A stretch of 64,000 nucleotides of DNA from contig CP049016.1 in assembly GCA_004376055.2 (NCBI GenBank), positions 930,001 to 994,000 on the forward strand, written 5' to 3'. This DNA comes from Nitrospirales bacterium LBB_01 (GTDB taxonomy: Bacteria; Nitrospirota; Thermodesulfovibrionia; Thermodesulfovibrionales; Magnetobacteriaceae). The notes below the pieces were generated by a model that was not told the DNA's origin, searched no databases, and saw only the letters and a list, made by a program, of their open reading frames with translations. Shown one piece after another: positions 41,746 through 49,747 of the stretch; positions within the stretch are counted from its first letter, which is position 1, and each line of letters starts with the position of its first letter. Position numbers and translations under genes: made by a program.

Positions 41746-42578
41746 TTACAGCTAAAACAAAAATCACAGGTCTTATCGGCTATCCGGTAGGACACAGTCT
41801 GTCGCCGTATATGCACAACGCTGCCTATGAACACTTGGGGCTGGACTTCTGCTACGTATGTTTTCCCGTACATCCGGATAATTTGACAGAGGCAGTTCGT
41901 GGCGTTAGGGCTATGGACTTTGCAGGGGCCAATGTAACGGTTCCGCATAAGGAACATGCTATGGCCGCCCTTGATGAGATAGATGAGGAGGCAAGGTTTA
42001 TAGGAGCAGTTAACACGATAGTAAACAGCGGCGGCAAACTTACCGGCTACAATACAGATGGCAGGGGGTTTATGAGATCGCTTGCTGAGGCAGGGATTTC
42101 ACTGAAAGGCAAAAAAGTTTTTGTCGTAGGTGCTGGTGGCGCTTCTAAAGCGATAACATATTACATTGCCAAGGAGGCAGCTTCTTTAAGCATATTTGAT
42201 ATAGATGAGCCAAAACTCACAGCTCTTACAACTCACTTAAAAACGGTAAATCCAAACGTGTTTGCTGAAAAACAAAATTGTGACGCTATAAAAAATCACG
42301 ATGTAATTATTAATGCTACCCCGCTTGGTCTTAAGTCCGATGACCCAGCGCCCTTTGATATTTCTCTCATAAGCGCCTCTCACACCGTCATTGACGTGAT
42401 ATATAAAGACACTCCGCTTATTAAAAAAGCCAAAACTCTGCACTGCCCAACGACAAATGGATTGGGAATGCTCTTTTGGCAAGGAGTGCTTGCATTTGAA
42501 CTCTGGACCCAAACAACTGCCCCTGTTGAGATAATGAGGAAAGCCCTCTTGGTGGTCTATGAAAAAACAGTTGTATGA
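41742..42578 (+). CDS. aroE: Shikimate dehydrogenase
   Basis: AroE reduces 3-dehydroshikimate to shikimate with NADPH in aromatic amino-acid synthesis. The 278-residue protein contains the substrate-binding Ser/Thr motif GYPVGHSLSPYMHNAAY, the catalytic Lys region NVTVPHKEHAM, the Asp of YNTDGRGF, the nucleotide-binding VVGAGGASKAITYYI and the final TTNGLGMLFWQG. Length is normal. The start overlaps the DUF512 stop as ATGA. Downstream the transcript probably ends before the strong promoter at 42607, though no hairpin is evident. Confidence 0.96.
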   Translation: MITAKTKITGLIGYPVGHSLSPYMHNAAYEHLGLDFCYVCFPVHPDNLTEAVRGVRAMDFAGANVTVPHKEHAMAALDEIDEEARFIGAVNTIVNSGGKLTGYNTDGRGFMRSLAEAGISLKGKKVFVVGAGGASKAITYYIAKEAASLSIFDIDEPKLTALTTHLKTVNPNVFAEKQNCDAIKNHDVIINATPLGLKSDDPAPFDISLISASHTVIDVIYKDTPLIKKAKTLHCPTTNGLGMLFWQGVLAFELWTQTTAPVEIMRKALLVVYEKTVV

Positions 42579-42606
42579 AGTATTGTTAAAAGTGTGAAAA
42601 AAACTC

Positions 42607-42635
42607 TTGACAACCATTGTTTTATGTATTATACT
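42607..42635 (+). promoter_or_regulatory. Strong promoter of the cytochrome operon
   Basis: Perfect TTGACA (42607-42612), a 17-bp spacer and TATACT (42630-42635). The transcription start would be near 42642, leaving a ~50-nt leader with GAAGGAGTGG as ribosome site before ATG 42694. Confidence 0.8.
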
Positions 42636-42693
42636 GACCAAAAATAAAGTTTAAGGTACACAACGTGCAGTTGACAACAGAAGGAGTGGAAAG

Positions 42694-43215
42694 ATGAAAA
42701 TGAGCCATGCGTGGCGTCCGGTGATATTGGTAGTAGGAGCAGCGGTATTTCTATTGATCTTTAGGACAATTTATGTACCGAGTGATTTTACTGCCAAAAA
42801 CGGCGATTATAAGTACCAGTGGCACAGTTTAAGAGATGAGAAGTACTGGATGGATTATCCGGTAAAACACATGGGACAGGAGTTCTGTGGTCAGTGCCAC
42901 CCAGATAAGGTGGAAAAGATAACAGCCTCCGGGCATCAGAAGGTGCAGTGTGAAAGCTGCCACGCCATGACTTCAAAGCCCGCCACAAAACATCCTGTAG
43001 ATTTGAAGGAGGATTTTAAGTATTTGCTTGAGATTGGAGTTGACAGCTCACGAGAGCTTTGTAAAAGGTGTCATGCAAAGCTGCCATACAGACCGGCTGA
43101 GTACTCAGAGTCTTCAAAGGGAACTGTAAAATTTAAGATGATAGACCCAAAAATTCACAATGCCGGCATAGAGTGTGTGACTTGCCATGATGTGCACACT
43201 GCGGGATTTAAATAG
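42694..43215 (+). CDS. Membrane-anchored tetraheme cytochrome c
   Basis: A 173-residue protein with an uncleaved N-terminal membrane anchor (residues ~8-27) and a periplasmic domain carrying four CxxCH heme sites: CGQCH (65-69), CESCH (86-90), CKRCH (123-127) and CVTCH (161-165). Additional His (for example HQK at 81 and HPV at 100) can act as distal ligands. It is the first gene of a three-gene operon with a 4-cluster ferredoxin and an NrfD-like membrane protein, so it should pass electrons between that membrane module and a periplasmic partner. It is not a NapC/NrfH by spacing; DsrJ-like or NrfB-like are alternatives. Confidence 0.92.
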   Translation: MKMSHAWRPVILVVGAAVFLLIFRTIYVPSDFTAKNGDYKYQWHSLRDEKYWMDYPVKHMGQEFCGQCHPDKVEKITASGHQKVQCESCHAMTSKPATKHPVDLKEDFKYLLEIGVDSSRELCKRCHAKLPYRPAEYSESSKGTVKFKMIDPKIHNAGIECVTCHDVHTAGFK

Positions 43216-43263
43216 CCCAGCCTAAAGGCTGTGTTTGCTAAAGCATAAAGGAGATTGCAGGTA

Positions 43264-44037
43264 ATGGTAACAAGAAGAGATTTTATTAAGGCCGGGTTGC
43301 TTACCGTAGCTGGTATGGCAATTCCAATAAGCGCTCTTGAAATGTTTAAACCGGAGGCGATGGCTTCTTTGGTTCGGTCGTTTAGCGAAAAGAAGAGATG
43401 GGCCTTTGTGGTGGACACAAACAAATGCGTTGGCTGCGGGATGTGCGCTAAGGCATGTAAACTGGAAAACGAAATTCCCTTTGACGCTGATGTTCAGCGC
43501 ACATGGGTGGAAAGATACATACAATTAAAGGACGGCGATGTGGTGATAGACTCTCCTAAGGGCGCACGCCTCGGTTTCACTTCTAATGACCCTTATGGAC
43601 ACGAGATTAAAGATGAAGAGATAACTAAAGAGTTCTTTGTTCCCAAACTCTGTAACCAGTGCGAAAAGCCATCCTGCGTGCAGGTTTGCCCAGCAGGAGC
43701 GACGTATAAGACAGAGGACGGCGTATCTCTGGTTGACCGCTCGTGGTGCATAGGTTGCGGCTATTGTATAACAAACTGTCCGTATTATGCCAGATTTTTC
43801 AATCCGGTAACCAACACGGCTGATAAATGCACGTTTTGTTACCACAGGATTACTAAAGGCAAAAACACCGCTTGTATAGATGCTTGCGCTTTTGGAGTCA
43901 GAAAAATTGGCTATATTAATGACCCCAAGAGTGAGGTTTTTAAAATAATCAGCACTCAGAGAGTTGCAGTGCTGAAACCTGAGTATGGCAACGAGCCACA
44001 CGTGTTTTATTTAGGCCTTGACCACATCGTAAGATAA
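43264..44037 (+). CDS. TAT-exported four-cluster ferredoxin (DsrO/NrfC/PsrB type)
   Basis: About 257 residues. The N-terminus VTRRDFIKAGLLTVAGMAIP is a twin-arginine signal. The mature part carries four [4Fe-4S] motifs: CVGCGMCAKAC, CNQCEKPSCVQVCP, CIGCGYCITNCP and the split CTFC ... ACIDAC. This is the electron-relay subunit that sits between an NrfD-type membrane quinone-reactive protein and a redox partner. ATG 43264 is preferred because AAGGAG lies 11 nt before and the signal motif starts at once; TTG 43255 would add three residues. It lies 48 nt after the cytochrome gene and 13 nt before the NrfD-like gene. Confidence 0.93.
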   Translation: MVTRRDFIKAGLLTVAGMAIPISALEMFKPEAMASLVRSFSEKKRWAFVVDTNKCVGCGMCAKACKLENEIPFDADVQRTWVERYIQLKDGDVVIDSPKGARLGFTSNDPYGHEIKDEEITKEFFVPKLCNQCEKPSCVQVCPAGATYKTEDGVSLVDRSWCIGCGYCITNCPYYARFFNPVTNTADKCTFCYHRITKGKNTACIDACAFGVRKIGYINDPKSEVFKIISTQRVAVLKPEYGNEPHVFYLGLDHIVR

Positions 44038-44050
44038 AGGAGATTAAGTA

Positions 44051-45280
44051 ATGGATGAGCATACACTCGCACACGGTGCGTATTGGACAGTAAAAGAGAT
44101 GTTTACATACCCTAATGAGTACATATATTGGGGAATCCATATAGTTATATATCCTTATATAACTGGTCTTGTAGCAGGAGCGTTTGTGCTTTCCTCATTG
44201 TATCATGTCTTTGGAAAGGATGAGCTTAAGCCGGTAGCTAAGTTTTCACTGGTGTTTTCACTTGCGCTTTTGATTATGGCGCCCGTTCCCCTACTTTTTC
44301 ACTTGACACAGCCTTTTAGGTCTATTAACATAACGATGACGCCTCATTTTTATTCTGCGATTTCAGCCTTTACGTTTATTTACATGACCTATATGGCAAT
44401 AGTCCTATCTGAGATATGGTTTGTCTTCAGGCCGTTTATCATTAAACAAGCCCAGGAGAGATCTGGTCTAATGGGATTATTTTACAAGGTGCTGACTCTG
44501 GGCAGCTATGACGTCAGCGAGAAGGCACTTCACCTTGATGAAAAAATAGTAAAAATACTCGCAACAGCTGGAATTCCAGCAGCCTCAATACTACATGGAT
44601 ATGTTGGATTTATATTTGGTTCGGTAAAAACCGTTCCGCTTTGGAAGACCCCGCTGATGCCGTTCATTTTTCTTATGTCAGCGGTTATTTCCGGCATTGC
44701 CATCTGTATTGTCACTTATATAGCTGGAATGGCTTTTAAGAAGCACTTTATATGTTTTGTACCTATAAAGAGTATGTGCAAAGTGCTCTCCTATTTCTTA
44801 GCGATAGCGTTTCTTTTAGAGGGAATAGACATCGTGTTTCACGCATACACGGCAGAGGAGTTCTGGGGCATAATGAGCGAATTGTTGTTTAAACGCTTTG
44901 CCTTTAAGATGATAGTAATTCAGTGGATATGCGGAATGATACTGCCCTTTATTCTTCTGACGCTGCCTCGTCTTACCATGCTTAGAGGATTTATCGCCGG
45001 TTCTTTGGTTTTGATGGGTGTGTTTACGATGCGTTGGGATGTCGTCATTGGCGGACAGTCTATGTCCAGAAGCTTTGCAGGGTTTTTAGACTTTCACTTA
45101 CCGGTGTTTTCCAGTAATATTGAGATATTTAAAGAGGGGCTTTTCCCTGCTATTTTCCTTCTTAGCGCCCCGTTTTTCCTCCTTTACATATTCAACAAGG
45201 TGCTGCCTGTATTTAAGGACATCTTTACTGAGCAGGAGTGTGCGGAGGCAGAGGACAGACTCTCACAGAGGCTCTTTTAG
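44051..45280 (+). CDS. NrfD/PsrC-like membrane protein
   Basis: A 409-residue integral membrane protein with about ten helices, matching the NrfD/PsrC/DsrP family: WGIHIVIYPYITGLVAGAFVLSSLYHVFG in the first two helices, FHLTQPFRSINITMTPHFYSAIS, and later GGQSMSRSFAGF. The family oxidises or reduces menaquinol and passes electrons to the attached FeS subunit. AAAGGAG precedes the start. No molybdopterin, sulfite- or nitrite-reductase catalytic gene is adjacent, so the terminal partner is unknown. A hairpin terminator follows ~75 nt downstream. Confidence 0.93.
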   Translation: MDEHTLAHGAYWTVKEMFTYPNEYIYWGIHIVIYPYITGLVAGAFVLSSLYHVFGKDELKPVAKFSLVFSLALLIMAPVPLLFHLTQPFRSINITMTPHFYSAISAFTFIYMTYMAIVLSEIWFVFRPFIIKQAQERSGLMGLFYKVLTLGSYDVSEKALHLDEKIVKILATAGIPAASILHGYVGFIFGSVKTVPLWKTPLMPFIFLMSAVISGIAICIVTYIAGMAFKKHFICFVPIKSMCKVLSYFLAIAFLLEGIDIVFHAYTAEEFWGIMSELLFKRFAFKMIVIQWICGMILPFILLTLPRLTMLRGFIAGSLVLMGVFTMRWDVVIGGQSMSRSFAGFLDFHLPVFSSNIEIFKEGLFPAIFLLSAPFFLLYIFNKVLPVFKDIFTEQECAEAEDRLSQRLF

Positions 45281-45353
45281 TGTTAAGCTCTCTGTATGTG
45301 ATACGCACGTCATAAGTGCGCTGTTACACTATAGGATAACTTGCTGAGCGCGA

Positions 45354-45394
45354 GAAACCCCGTTTTGTGTACTTGGCTGAAGCGGGTTTTCTTT
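45354..45394 (+). terminator. Probable terminator of the cytochrome operon
   Basis: GAAACCCCGTTT (45354-45365) pairs with GAAGCGGGTTTTC (45379-45391) through about 11 pairs with one mismatch, and the right arm runs into TTTTCTTT. The loop is 13 nt. Confidence 0.55.
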
Positions 45395-45410
45395 GTGAAC
45401 GTTATTCCGA

Positions 45411-45439
45411 TTCAAATAAGAACATTTTTATGGTATAAT
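45411..45439 (+). promoter_or_regulatory. Promoter of the hybrid sensor kinase gene
   Basis: TTCAAA (45411-45416), 17 bp, then TGG-TATAAT (extended -10; TATAAT at 45434-45439). The kinase ATG is ~70 nt further; the ribosome site there is weak. Confidence 0.55.
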
Positions 45440-45510
45440 AGGCGTGGTGTGCGGCTTGGCTGCGAGTTTTTTAGGAATGTTACGTAAAGAATAAACGATA
45501 TAAAGCGATC

Positions 45511-47604
45511 ATGCAGAAGAAGAGTATTCTCGTTGTTGATGATGAGGCGGTGGTATCGCTGCATACCAAAAATTTGCTTCAGAGTTGGGGCTATAAGGTT
45601 GCTGGGACAGTTAGTACTGGAGTGGATGCTATCAAAGTTGTTGAGGAATCTCCCCCCGATCTGATTTTAATGGATATTAACATCAAAGGAGATATTGACG
45701 GCATAGAAACTTCAAAGCTAATAAGGATAAAGCACAATATACCTGTTATATATCTGACGGCTTACGCTGATGAGGCGATACTTAGGCGTGTTGAAAGAAC
45801 AAACCCCTACGGCTATATTTTAAAACCATTCCATGACAGCGCTCTATATGCTGCGATAAAGATTGCGCTGTATAACAACATGGTTGAAAAAGATCATGTG
45901 TTTCAGTATCAAATCCAGAGCGTACTAAATACCATTCTGAGAATCTCGCTTGAACCGATTACTCTTGTTGAGCAAATGGACAGAATTTTAGAGACAATAA
46001 TAACTCTGCCGTGGTTAAAATTTGAATCCAAAGGAGCTATCTTTCTTGTCAAAGAAAATGCTGAGATTCTACAGTTAAAGGTTCACAAAGGTTTTTCGGA
46101 TGAGTTGTTAGTGGCATGTGACGAGGTGCCATTTGGTAAATGTCTATGTGGTAAGGCGGCAGCGAGCCATAAGATGGTCTTTGCAGACTGTATAGATGAC
46201 AGACATGATATTACATTTGATAAAATGACTCAACATGGGCATTTTTGTGTTCCTATAAAACTTGAAGGTAAACTTCTTGGCATCTTTAACCTCTACTTAA
46301 AGGATGGACACAAAAAGGCCCACATAGAGGAGGAGTTTTTAACAGCAGTGTCAAACACACTTGCCGGTATTATAGCCAGAAGGGGAGCTGAAGAGGCACT
46401 GGTCAAGCTAAAGATGCAGCACGAGTTGATACTCAACTCAGCCGGTGAGGGAATCTACGGACTCAACAGTAACGGGATAATTTCATTTGTCAACCCAGCT
46501 GCTGCTAAGATGATTGGGTGGACTCCGGATGAGTTGCTTGGACGTCACAACCATGGTATTATTCACCACAATTACTCCGGTGCTCTGAACTGTGCCGATA
46601 ATGATTGCTACATCTATAAGACTTTTAAGGATGGCGTGGTTTACCGCGTAAACGACAGAGTGTTCTGGAGAAAGGACGGCACAAGCTTTCCGGTAGAATA
46701 CGTGTCAACACCGATTTTTGATGAAAATCAGCAATTAGCCGGAGCTGTTGTCGTATTTAATGATACATCTGAACGGAAAGAGGCCGAGGAAAAGCAGATA
46801 CGTCTTCTTGAAGAGTTGAAGCAAACAAACGACAAACTAAAACTGAGCACTGAGAAAATCATACAGTCAGAGAAAATGGCAGCCCTTGGTCAGCTTGTCT
46901 CAGGGGTGGCGCATGAGATAAACACCCCTATTGGCTCAAGCGTGCTCTCTGCCTCTCACCTGCTTGAAAAAACTCAGGAAATTACTCAATTATTTCATGA
47001 CAACAAACTCTCAAAATCTAAAATAGAACAATATCTGGATGTGGCTTCAGAGGACAGCGATATTATTATAAAAAATCTCCTGCGCTCCTCTGCTATGGTA
47101 AAGAGTTTTAAGATGGTATCAGGCGACCAGACAAGTCACCAGAGACGGATATTTAAACTTAAGGAGTATGTGGAGGAAATCATTATGAGTTTAAAGCCTA
47201 TGATTAAAAAAACTCCTCATCAGATACACATTAGCTGTGAAAGGGAAGTAGCGTTGGATAACTACCCGGGAGCAATTGCTCAGATAGTAACTAATCTTAT
47301 CATAAATTCTTTTACGCACGGTTTTGACAAAGATTTTAAAGGTACAATTGACATCAGCATCATAGAAAACTTTAATAATGTAGTTTTAATGTTTAAAGAC
47401 AATGGCAAAGGGATTCCGGAGGGTGCGTTGGGTAAAATCTTCGACCCGTTTTTTACAACTAACCGCAAGGCCGGTAACAGCGGGCTTGGTTTGCATATTG
47501 TTTATAATATAGTTGCACAGACACTGAAAGGCGATATATACTGTGAGAGTGTGGAGGGTAATGGAACAAGTTTTGTTATCACTATACCGAAGGAGGTTTC
47601 TTGA
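45511..47604 (+). CDS. Hybrid sensor: REC-GAF-PAS-HisKA-HATPase histidine kinase
   Basis: A 697-residue cytoplasmic sensor kinase. Domain order: receiver (residues 1-120, VVDDEAVVS, acceptor Asp in LILMDINI, Lys in LKPF), GAF (~145-290, with Cys-rich GKCLCGKAAA), PAS (~300-425, NSAGEGIYGLNSNGIISFVNPAA), a coiled-coil linker, HisKA-type dimerisation with the H-box MAALGQLVSGVAHEINTPIG, and a HATPase domain (N-box NLIINSFTHGF, DNGKGIP, FDPFFTTNRK, SGLGLHIV). The N-terminal receiver means it is both phosphorylated by, and a source of, phosphotransfer. It lacks transmembrane helices, so the signal is internal. Two further two-component genes follow at once. Confidence 0.93.
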   Translation: MQKKSILVVDDEAVVSLHTKNLLQSWGYKVAGTVSTGVDAIKVVEESPPDLILMDINIKGDIDGIETSKLIRIKHNIPVIYLTAYADEAILRRVERTNPYGYILKPFHDSALYAAIKIALYNNMVEKDHVFQYQIQSVLNTILRISLEPITLVEQMDRILETIITLPWLKFESKGAIFLVKENAEILQLKVHKGFSDELLVACDEVPFGKCLCGKAAASHKMVFADCIDDRHDITFDKMTQHGHFCVPIKLEGKLLGIFNLYLKDGHKKAHIEEEFLTAVSNTLAGIIARRGAEEALVKLKMQHELILNSAGEGIYGLNSNGIISFVNPAAAKMIGWTPDELLGRHNHGIIHHNYSGALNCADNDCYIYKTFKDGVVYRVNDRVFWRKDGTSFPVEYVSTPIFDENQQLAGAVVVFNDTSERKEAEEKQIRLLEELKQTNDKLKLSTEKIIQSEKMAALGQLVSGVAHEINTPIGSSVLSASHLLEKTQEITQLFHDNKLSKSKIEQYLDVASEDSDIIIKNLLRSSAMVKSFKMVSGDQTSHQRRIFKLKEYVEEIIMSLKPMIKKTPHQIHISCEREVALDNYPGAIAQIVTNLIINSFTHGFDKDFKGTIDISIIENFNNVVLMFKDNGKGIPEGALGKIFDPFFTTNRKAGNSGLGLHIVYNIVAQTLKGDIYCESVEGNGTSFVITIPKEVS

Positions 47605-47647
47605 CTTTTTATGCAGGAGTTTTGGCTTTAACTAAAGAGCATAAGTT

Positions 47648-48940
47648 ATGAAAGACACAGAAGATACATATTCATTTTACGAGGGAGAGGACGCTGTAGG
47701 AGCGGCTTGCCTCATCAGGGATTCATGGAAGGTGCTTGTTGTTGACGATGACGCCGAGCTTCAAAGGGCTACAAAGTCTGCGCTTGCCGGTTTTGTATTT
47801 CAGGACAAGGAGCTTCAACTTCTGTTTGCATTTTCCGCTGCAGAGGCAAAACAGGTGCTCTGCGATAATGTGGACATTGCAGTTATCCTTCTTGATGTGG
47901 TCATGGAGGATGATTTGGCTGGTTTAAATCTTGTTAAGTATATTCGTGATGAACTAAAAAATCGTTTTGTCAGAATTTTGCTAAGAACCGGGCAGCCTGG
48001 TATTGCTCCTGAAAAATCAGTAATCGTTGATTATGATATTAACGGATTCTTAGAAAAAAGCGATCTAACCATACAAAAGTTATATACGGCCATTATTACC
48101 TGCTTACGTTCCTACAGAGACATTACGGATTTAGAGAAAGTCAACCATGCTCTTGCCGAGGAATTCCAAAGGCGTCTTGAAGCGGAAAAAGCGGCATCGC
48201 AGCAAGCGCAACAAGCCGCACTTGGCCTTGCAATATCACAGATAATGCACGGCGCTAAGAACATTCTTAACGCCCTTAAAGGCGGTAAATACTTAATAGA
48301 TTCCGCACTAAAAAACAACAGCTTAGATTTAGTAAAACAGGGATGGGATATAACAAAAATCGGTATTTCCAGAATGGAAACCTTGACAGGCGATTTGCTC
48401 AGCCTGTCACGATTTAACAAACTTCAGCTTAACCCTGGCTCAGTTAACTCTTTAATTGTTGAAATTGTCCAATCATATGAAATTAATCACACTTGTACGG
48501 AGTGTAAACCCATTGAGATAAGCATTGAAATTGATGAGTCTCTGCCGGAGGTGATGTTTGACCAGTATGCGCTTCACACTGCGGTGCTAAATCTGCTGTC
48601 AAATGCCGTGGATGCCTGTAAGGATAAGATATACCCTGAGGATGATTATGATGGTGGACATGTATCTGTGCGTACTTATACGTGTGGCGACGGCTGTGCT
48701 ACCATAGAGGTGGAGGACAACGGGTGCGGGATAAAACCAGATGAAATCTCCCGTGTCTTTAACCTGTTTTACTCTACAAAACACACAAGGGGTAACGGAC
48801 TTGGGCTTTCCATAACGCAGAAAATAATAAAAGAACATGGCGGAAACATTGATGTATTTTCGGAGGCTGGTAAAGGAACAAAGTTTCGGATAAAGCTTCC
48901 TCATATAAAAAATAGGACTTTTAGGACTTCAAAAAAATGA
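47648..48940 (+). CDS. REC-histidine kinase with an unusual H-box
   Basis: A 430-residue receiver plus kinase protein. Residues ~28-160 are a receiver-like domain (VLVVDDDAELQ, VILLDVVMEDD, LEKSD instead of a KP-type Lys site), ~180-250 a coiled-coil dimerisation region, and ~300-425 a HATPase (NLLSNAVDAC, VEDNGCGIKPDE, FYSTKHTRGNGLGLSI). The phosphoacceptor would be H200-like in SQIMHGAKNILNALKGG, not a standard HE-box, resembling the kinases in which H is followed by x-x-K/R-N. The receiver is atypical as the KP Lys is part of LEKSD. Located 43 nt after the first kinase and 42 nt before the response regulator, it is probably the middle relay of one pathway. Confidence 0.87.
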   Translation: MKDTEDTYSFYEGEDAVGAACLIRDSWKVLVVDDDAELQRATKSALAGFVFQDKELQLLFAFSAAEAKQVLCDNVDIAVILLDVVMEDDLAGLNLVKYIRDELKNRFVRILLRTGQPGIAPEKSVIVDYDINGFLEKSDLTIQKLYTAIITCLRSYRDITDLEKVNHALAEEFQRRLEAEKAASQQAQQAALGLAISQIMHGAKNILNALKGGKYLIDSALKNNSLDLVKQGWDITKIGISRMETLTGDLLSLSRFNKLQLNPGSVNSLIVEIVQSYEINHTCTECKPIEISIEIDESLPEVMFDQYALHTAVLNLLSNAVDACKDKIYPEDDYDGGHVSVRTYTCGDGCATIEVEDNGCGIKPDEISRVFNLFYSTKHTRGNGLGLSITQKIIKEHGGNIDVFSEAGKGTKFRIKLPHIKNRTFRTSKK

Positions 48941-48982
48941 GTTTAAATAATAATCAAAAAATTATGCAAAAGGAGGATTACT

Positions 48983-49525
48983 ATGAGTAAACGAGTGCTG
49001 GTAGTGGACGATGACGAGGCTGCAAGGAAATTCCTTTCAATAGTGTTGGAGCAAAACGGATATGCTGTGCTTACAGCTGAAAACGGCGAGGTTGGTTTAA
49101 AAAAAGCAAAAGAGGAAAAGCCTGACATTATCATATTGGATATAATGATGCCAAGGAAAAATGGAATAAGCACACTGCAGGATTTAAAAAGCAAAAAAGA
49201 ATTGAGAGACATTCCTGTCATCATTCTAAGCTCTGCCCTCAGCTTTATAGAGCAGGCACGAAATGAGATAGATAACGAGGACATAATAAAGGAAATGCAG
49301 GGGCTGCTGGACCGCGTAGATAGTAAGATAGACAAGTTTTTCCTGCGTTTTACATCGTACCGCAAAATGCTGCTCTTTGAGAGAGAACGTATGCTTGAAC
49401 AGTTTAGGGATAAAGACGCAAAAATAATGCCATACATATCTCTACCGGAGTTGTTTATGGATAAGCCTGTAAATCCTGATGAGCTGTTAGAGGTGCTCAA
49501 AGAGCTGCTTGACGAGTTGAAATAG
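48983..49525 (+). CDS. CheY-like receiver with a ~60-residue insertion
   Basis: A 180-residue protein built as one receiver domain (VLVVDDDEAARKF; acceptor Asp in IIILDIMMP; switch Ser in VIILSSAL; Lys in FMDKPVNPDEL) that is split by about 60 extra residues between the switch Ser and the conserved Lys. The insertion (IEQARNEIDNEDII ... KIDKFFLRFTSYRKMLLFERERMLEQF) is helical and strongly charged, possibly a coiled-coil arm. No output domain is fused. AAAGGAGG precedes the ATG. It ends the kinase-kinase-regulator set, so it is the likely target of the two upstream kinases. Confidence 0.85.
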   Translation: MSKRVLVVDDDEAARKFLSIVLEQNGYAVLTAENGEVGLKKAKEEKPDIIILDIMMPRKNGISTLQDLKSKKELRDIPVIILSSALSFIEQARNEIDNEDIIKEMQGLLDRVDSKIDKFFLRFTSYRKMLLFERERMLEQFRDKDAKIMPYISLPELFMDKPVNPDELLEVLKELLDELK

Positions 49526-49557
49526 GGAGTGCGTTCATTATAAAAAAAGAAATGGCC

Positions 49558-49617
49558 AATGCAGTTAACTCCGCTAATAAAAAACTGGATTCGCATTTTC
49601 ATAGGAATTACAGAAAA
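49558..49617 (-). repeat. MITE-like repeat element, decayed end fragment (copy 5)
   Basis: AATGCAGTTAACTCCGCTAA followed by AAAAAACTGGATT matches the right end of copies 1-3 in inverted orientation; the hairpin arm itself is mutated (CGCATTTTCATAGGAATTACAG). Only the terminal repeat plus one arm remains. Confidence 0.6.
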
Positions 49618-49628
49618 AGTAAGTATTA

Positions 49629-49692
49629 ATCCGCAGATGACGCAGATGGACACAGATGAAAAAATCTGCGAGAATCTGTGCAATCTGCGGAT
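49629..49692. repeat. 64-bp imperfect palindrome (CCGCAGATG type)
   Basis: ATCCGCAGATGACGCAGAT at the left and ATCTGTGCAATCTGCGGAT at the right are near inverse complements, with ACAGATG...CATCTG-like inner pairs. Such 'CCGCAGATGACGCAGAT' palindromes are widespread dispersed repeats of unknown function in bacteria. It lies in the gap after the response regulator, next to the element fragment. Confidence 0.6.
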
Positions 49693-49747
49693 AAGATCTT
49701 TTTCTGTATCCTATATTATGATTTTTTTATGTTATAGAAAAACTTTG

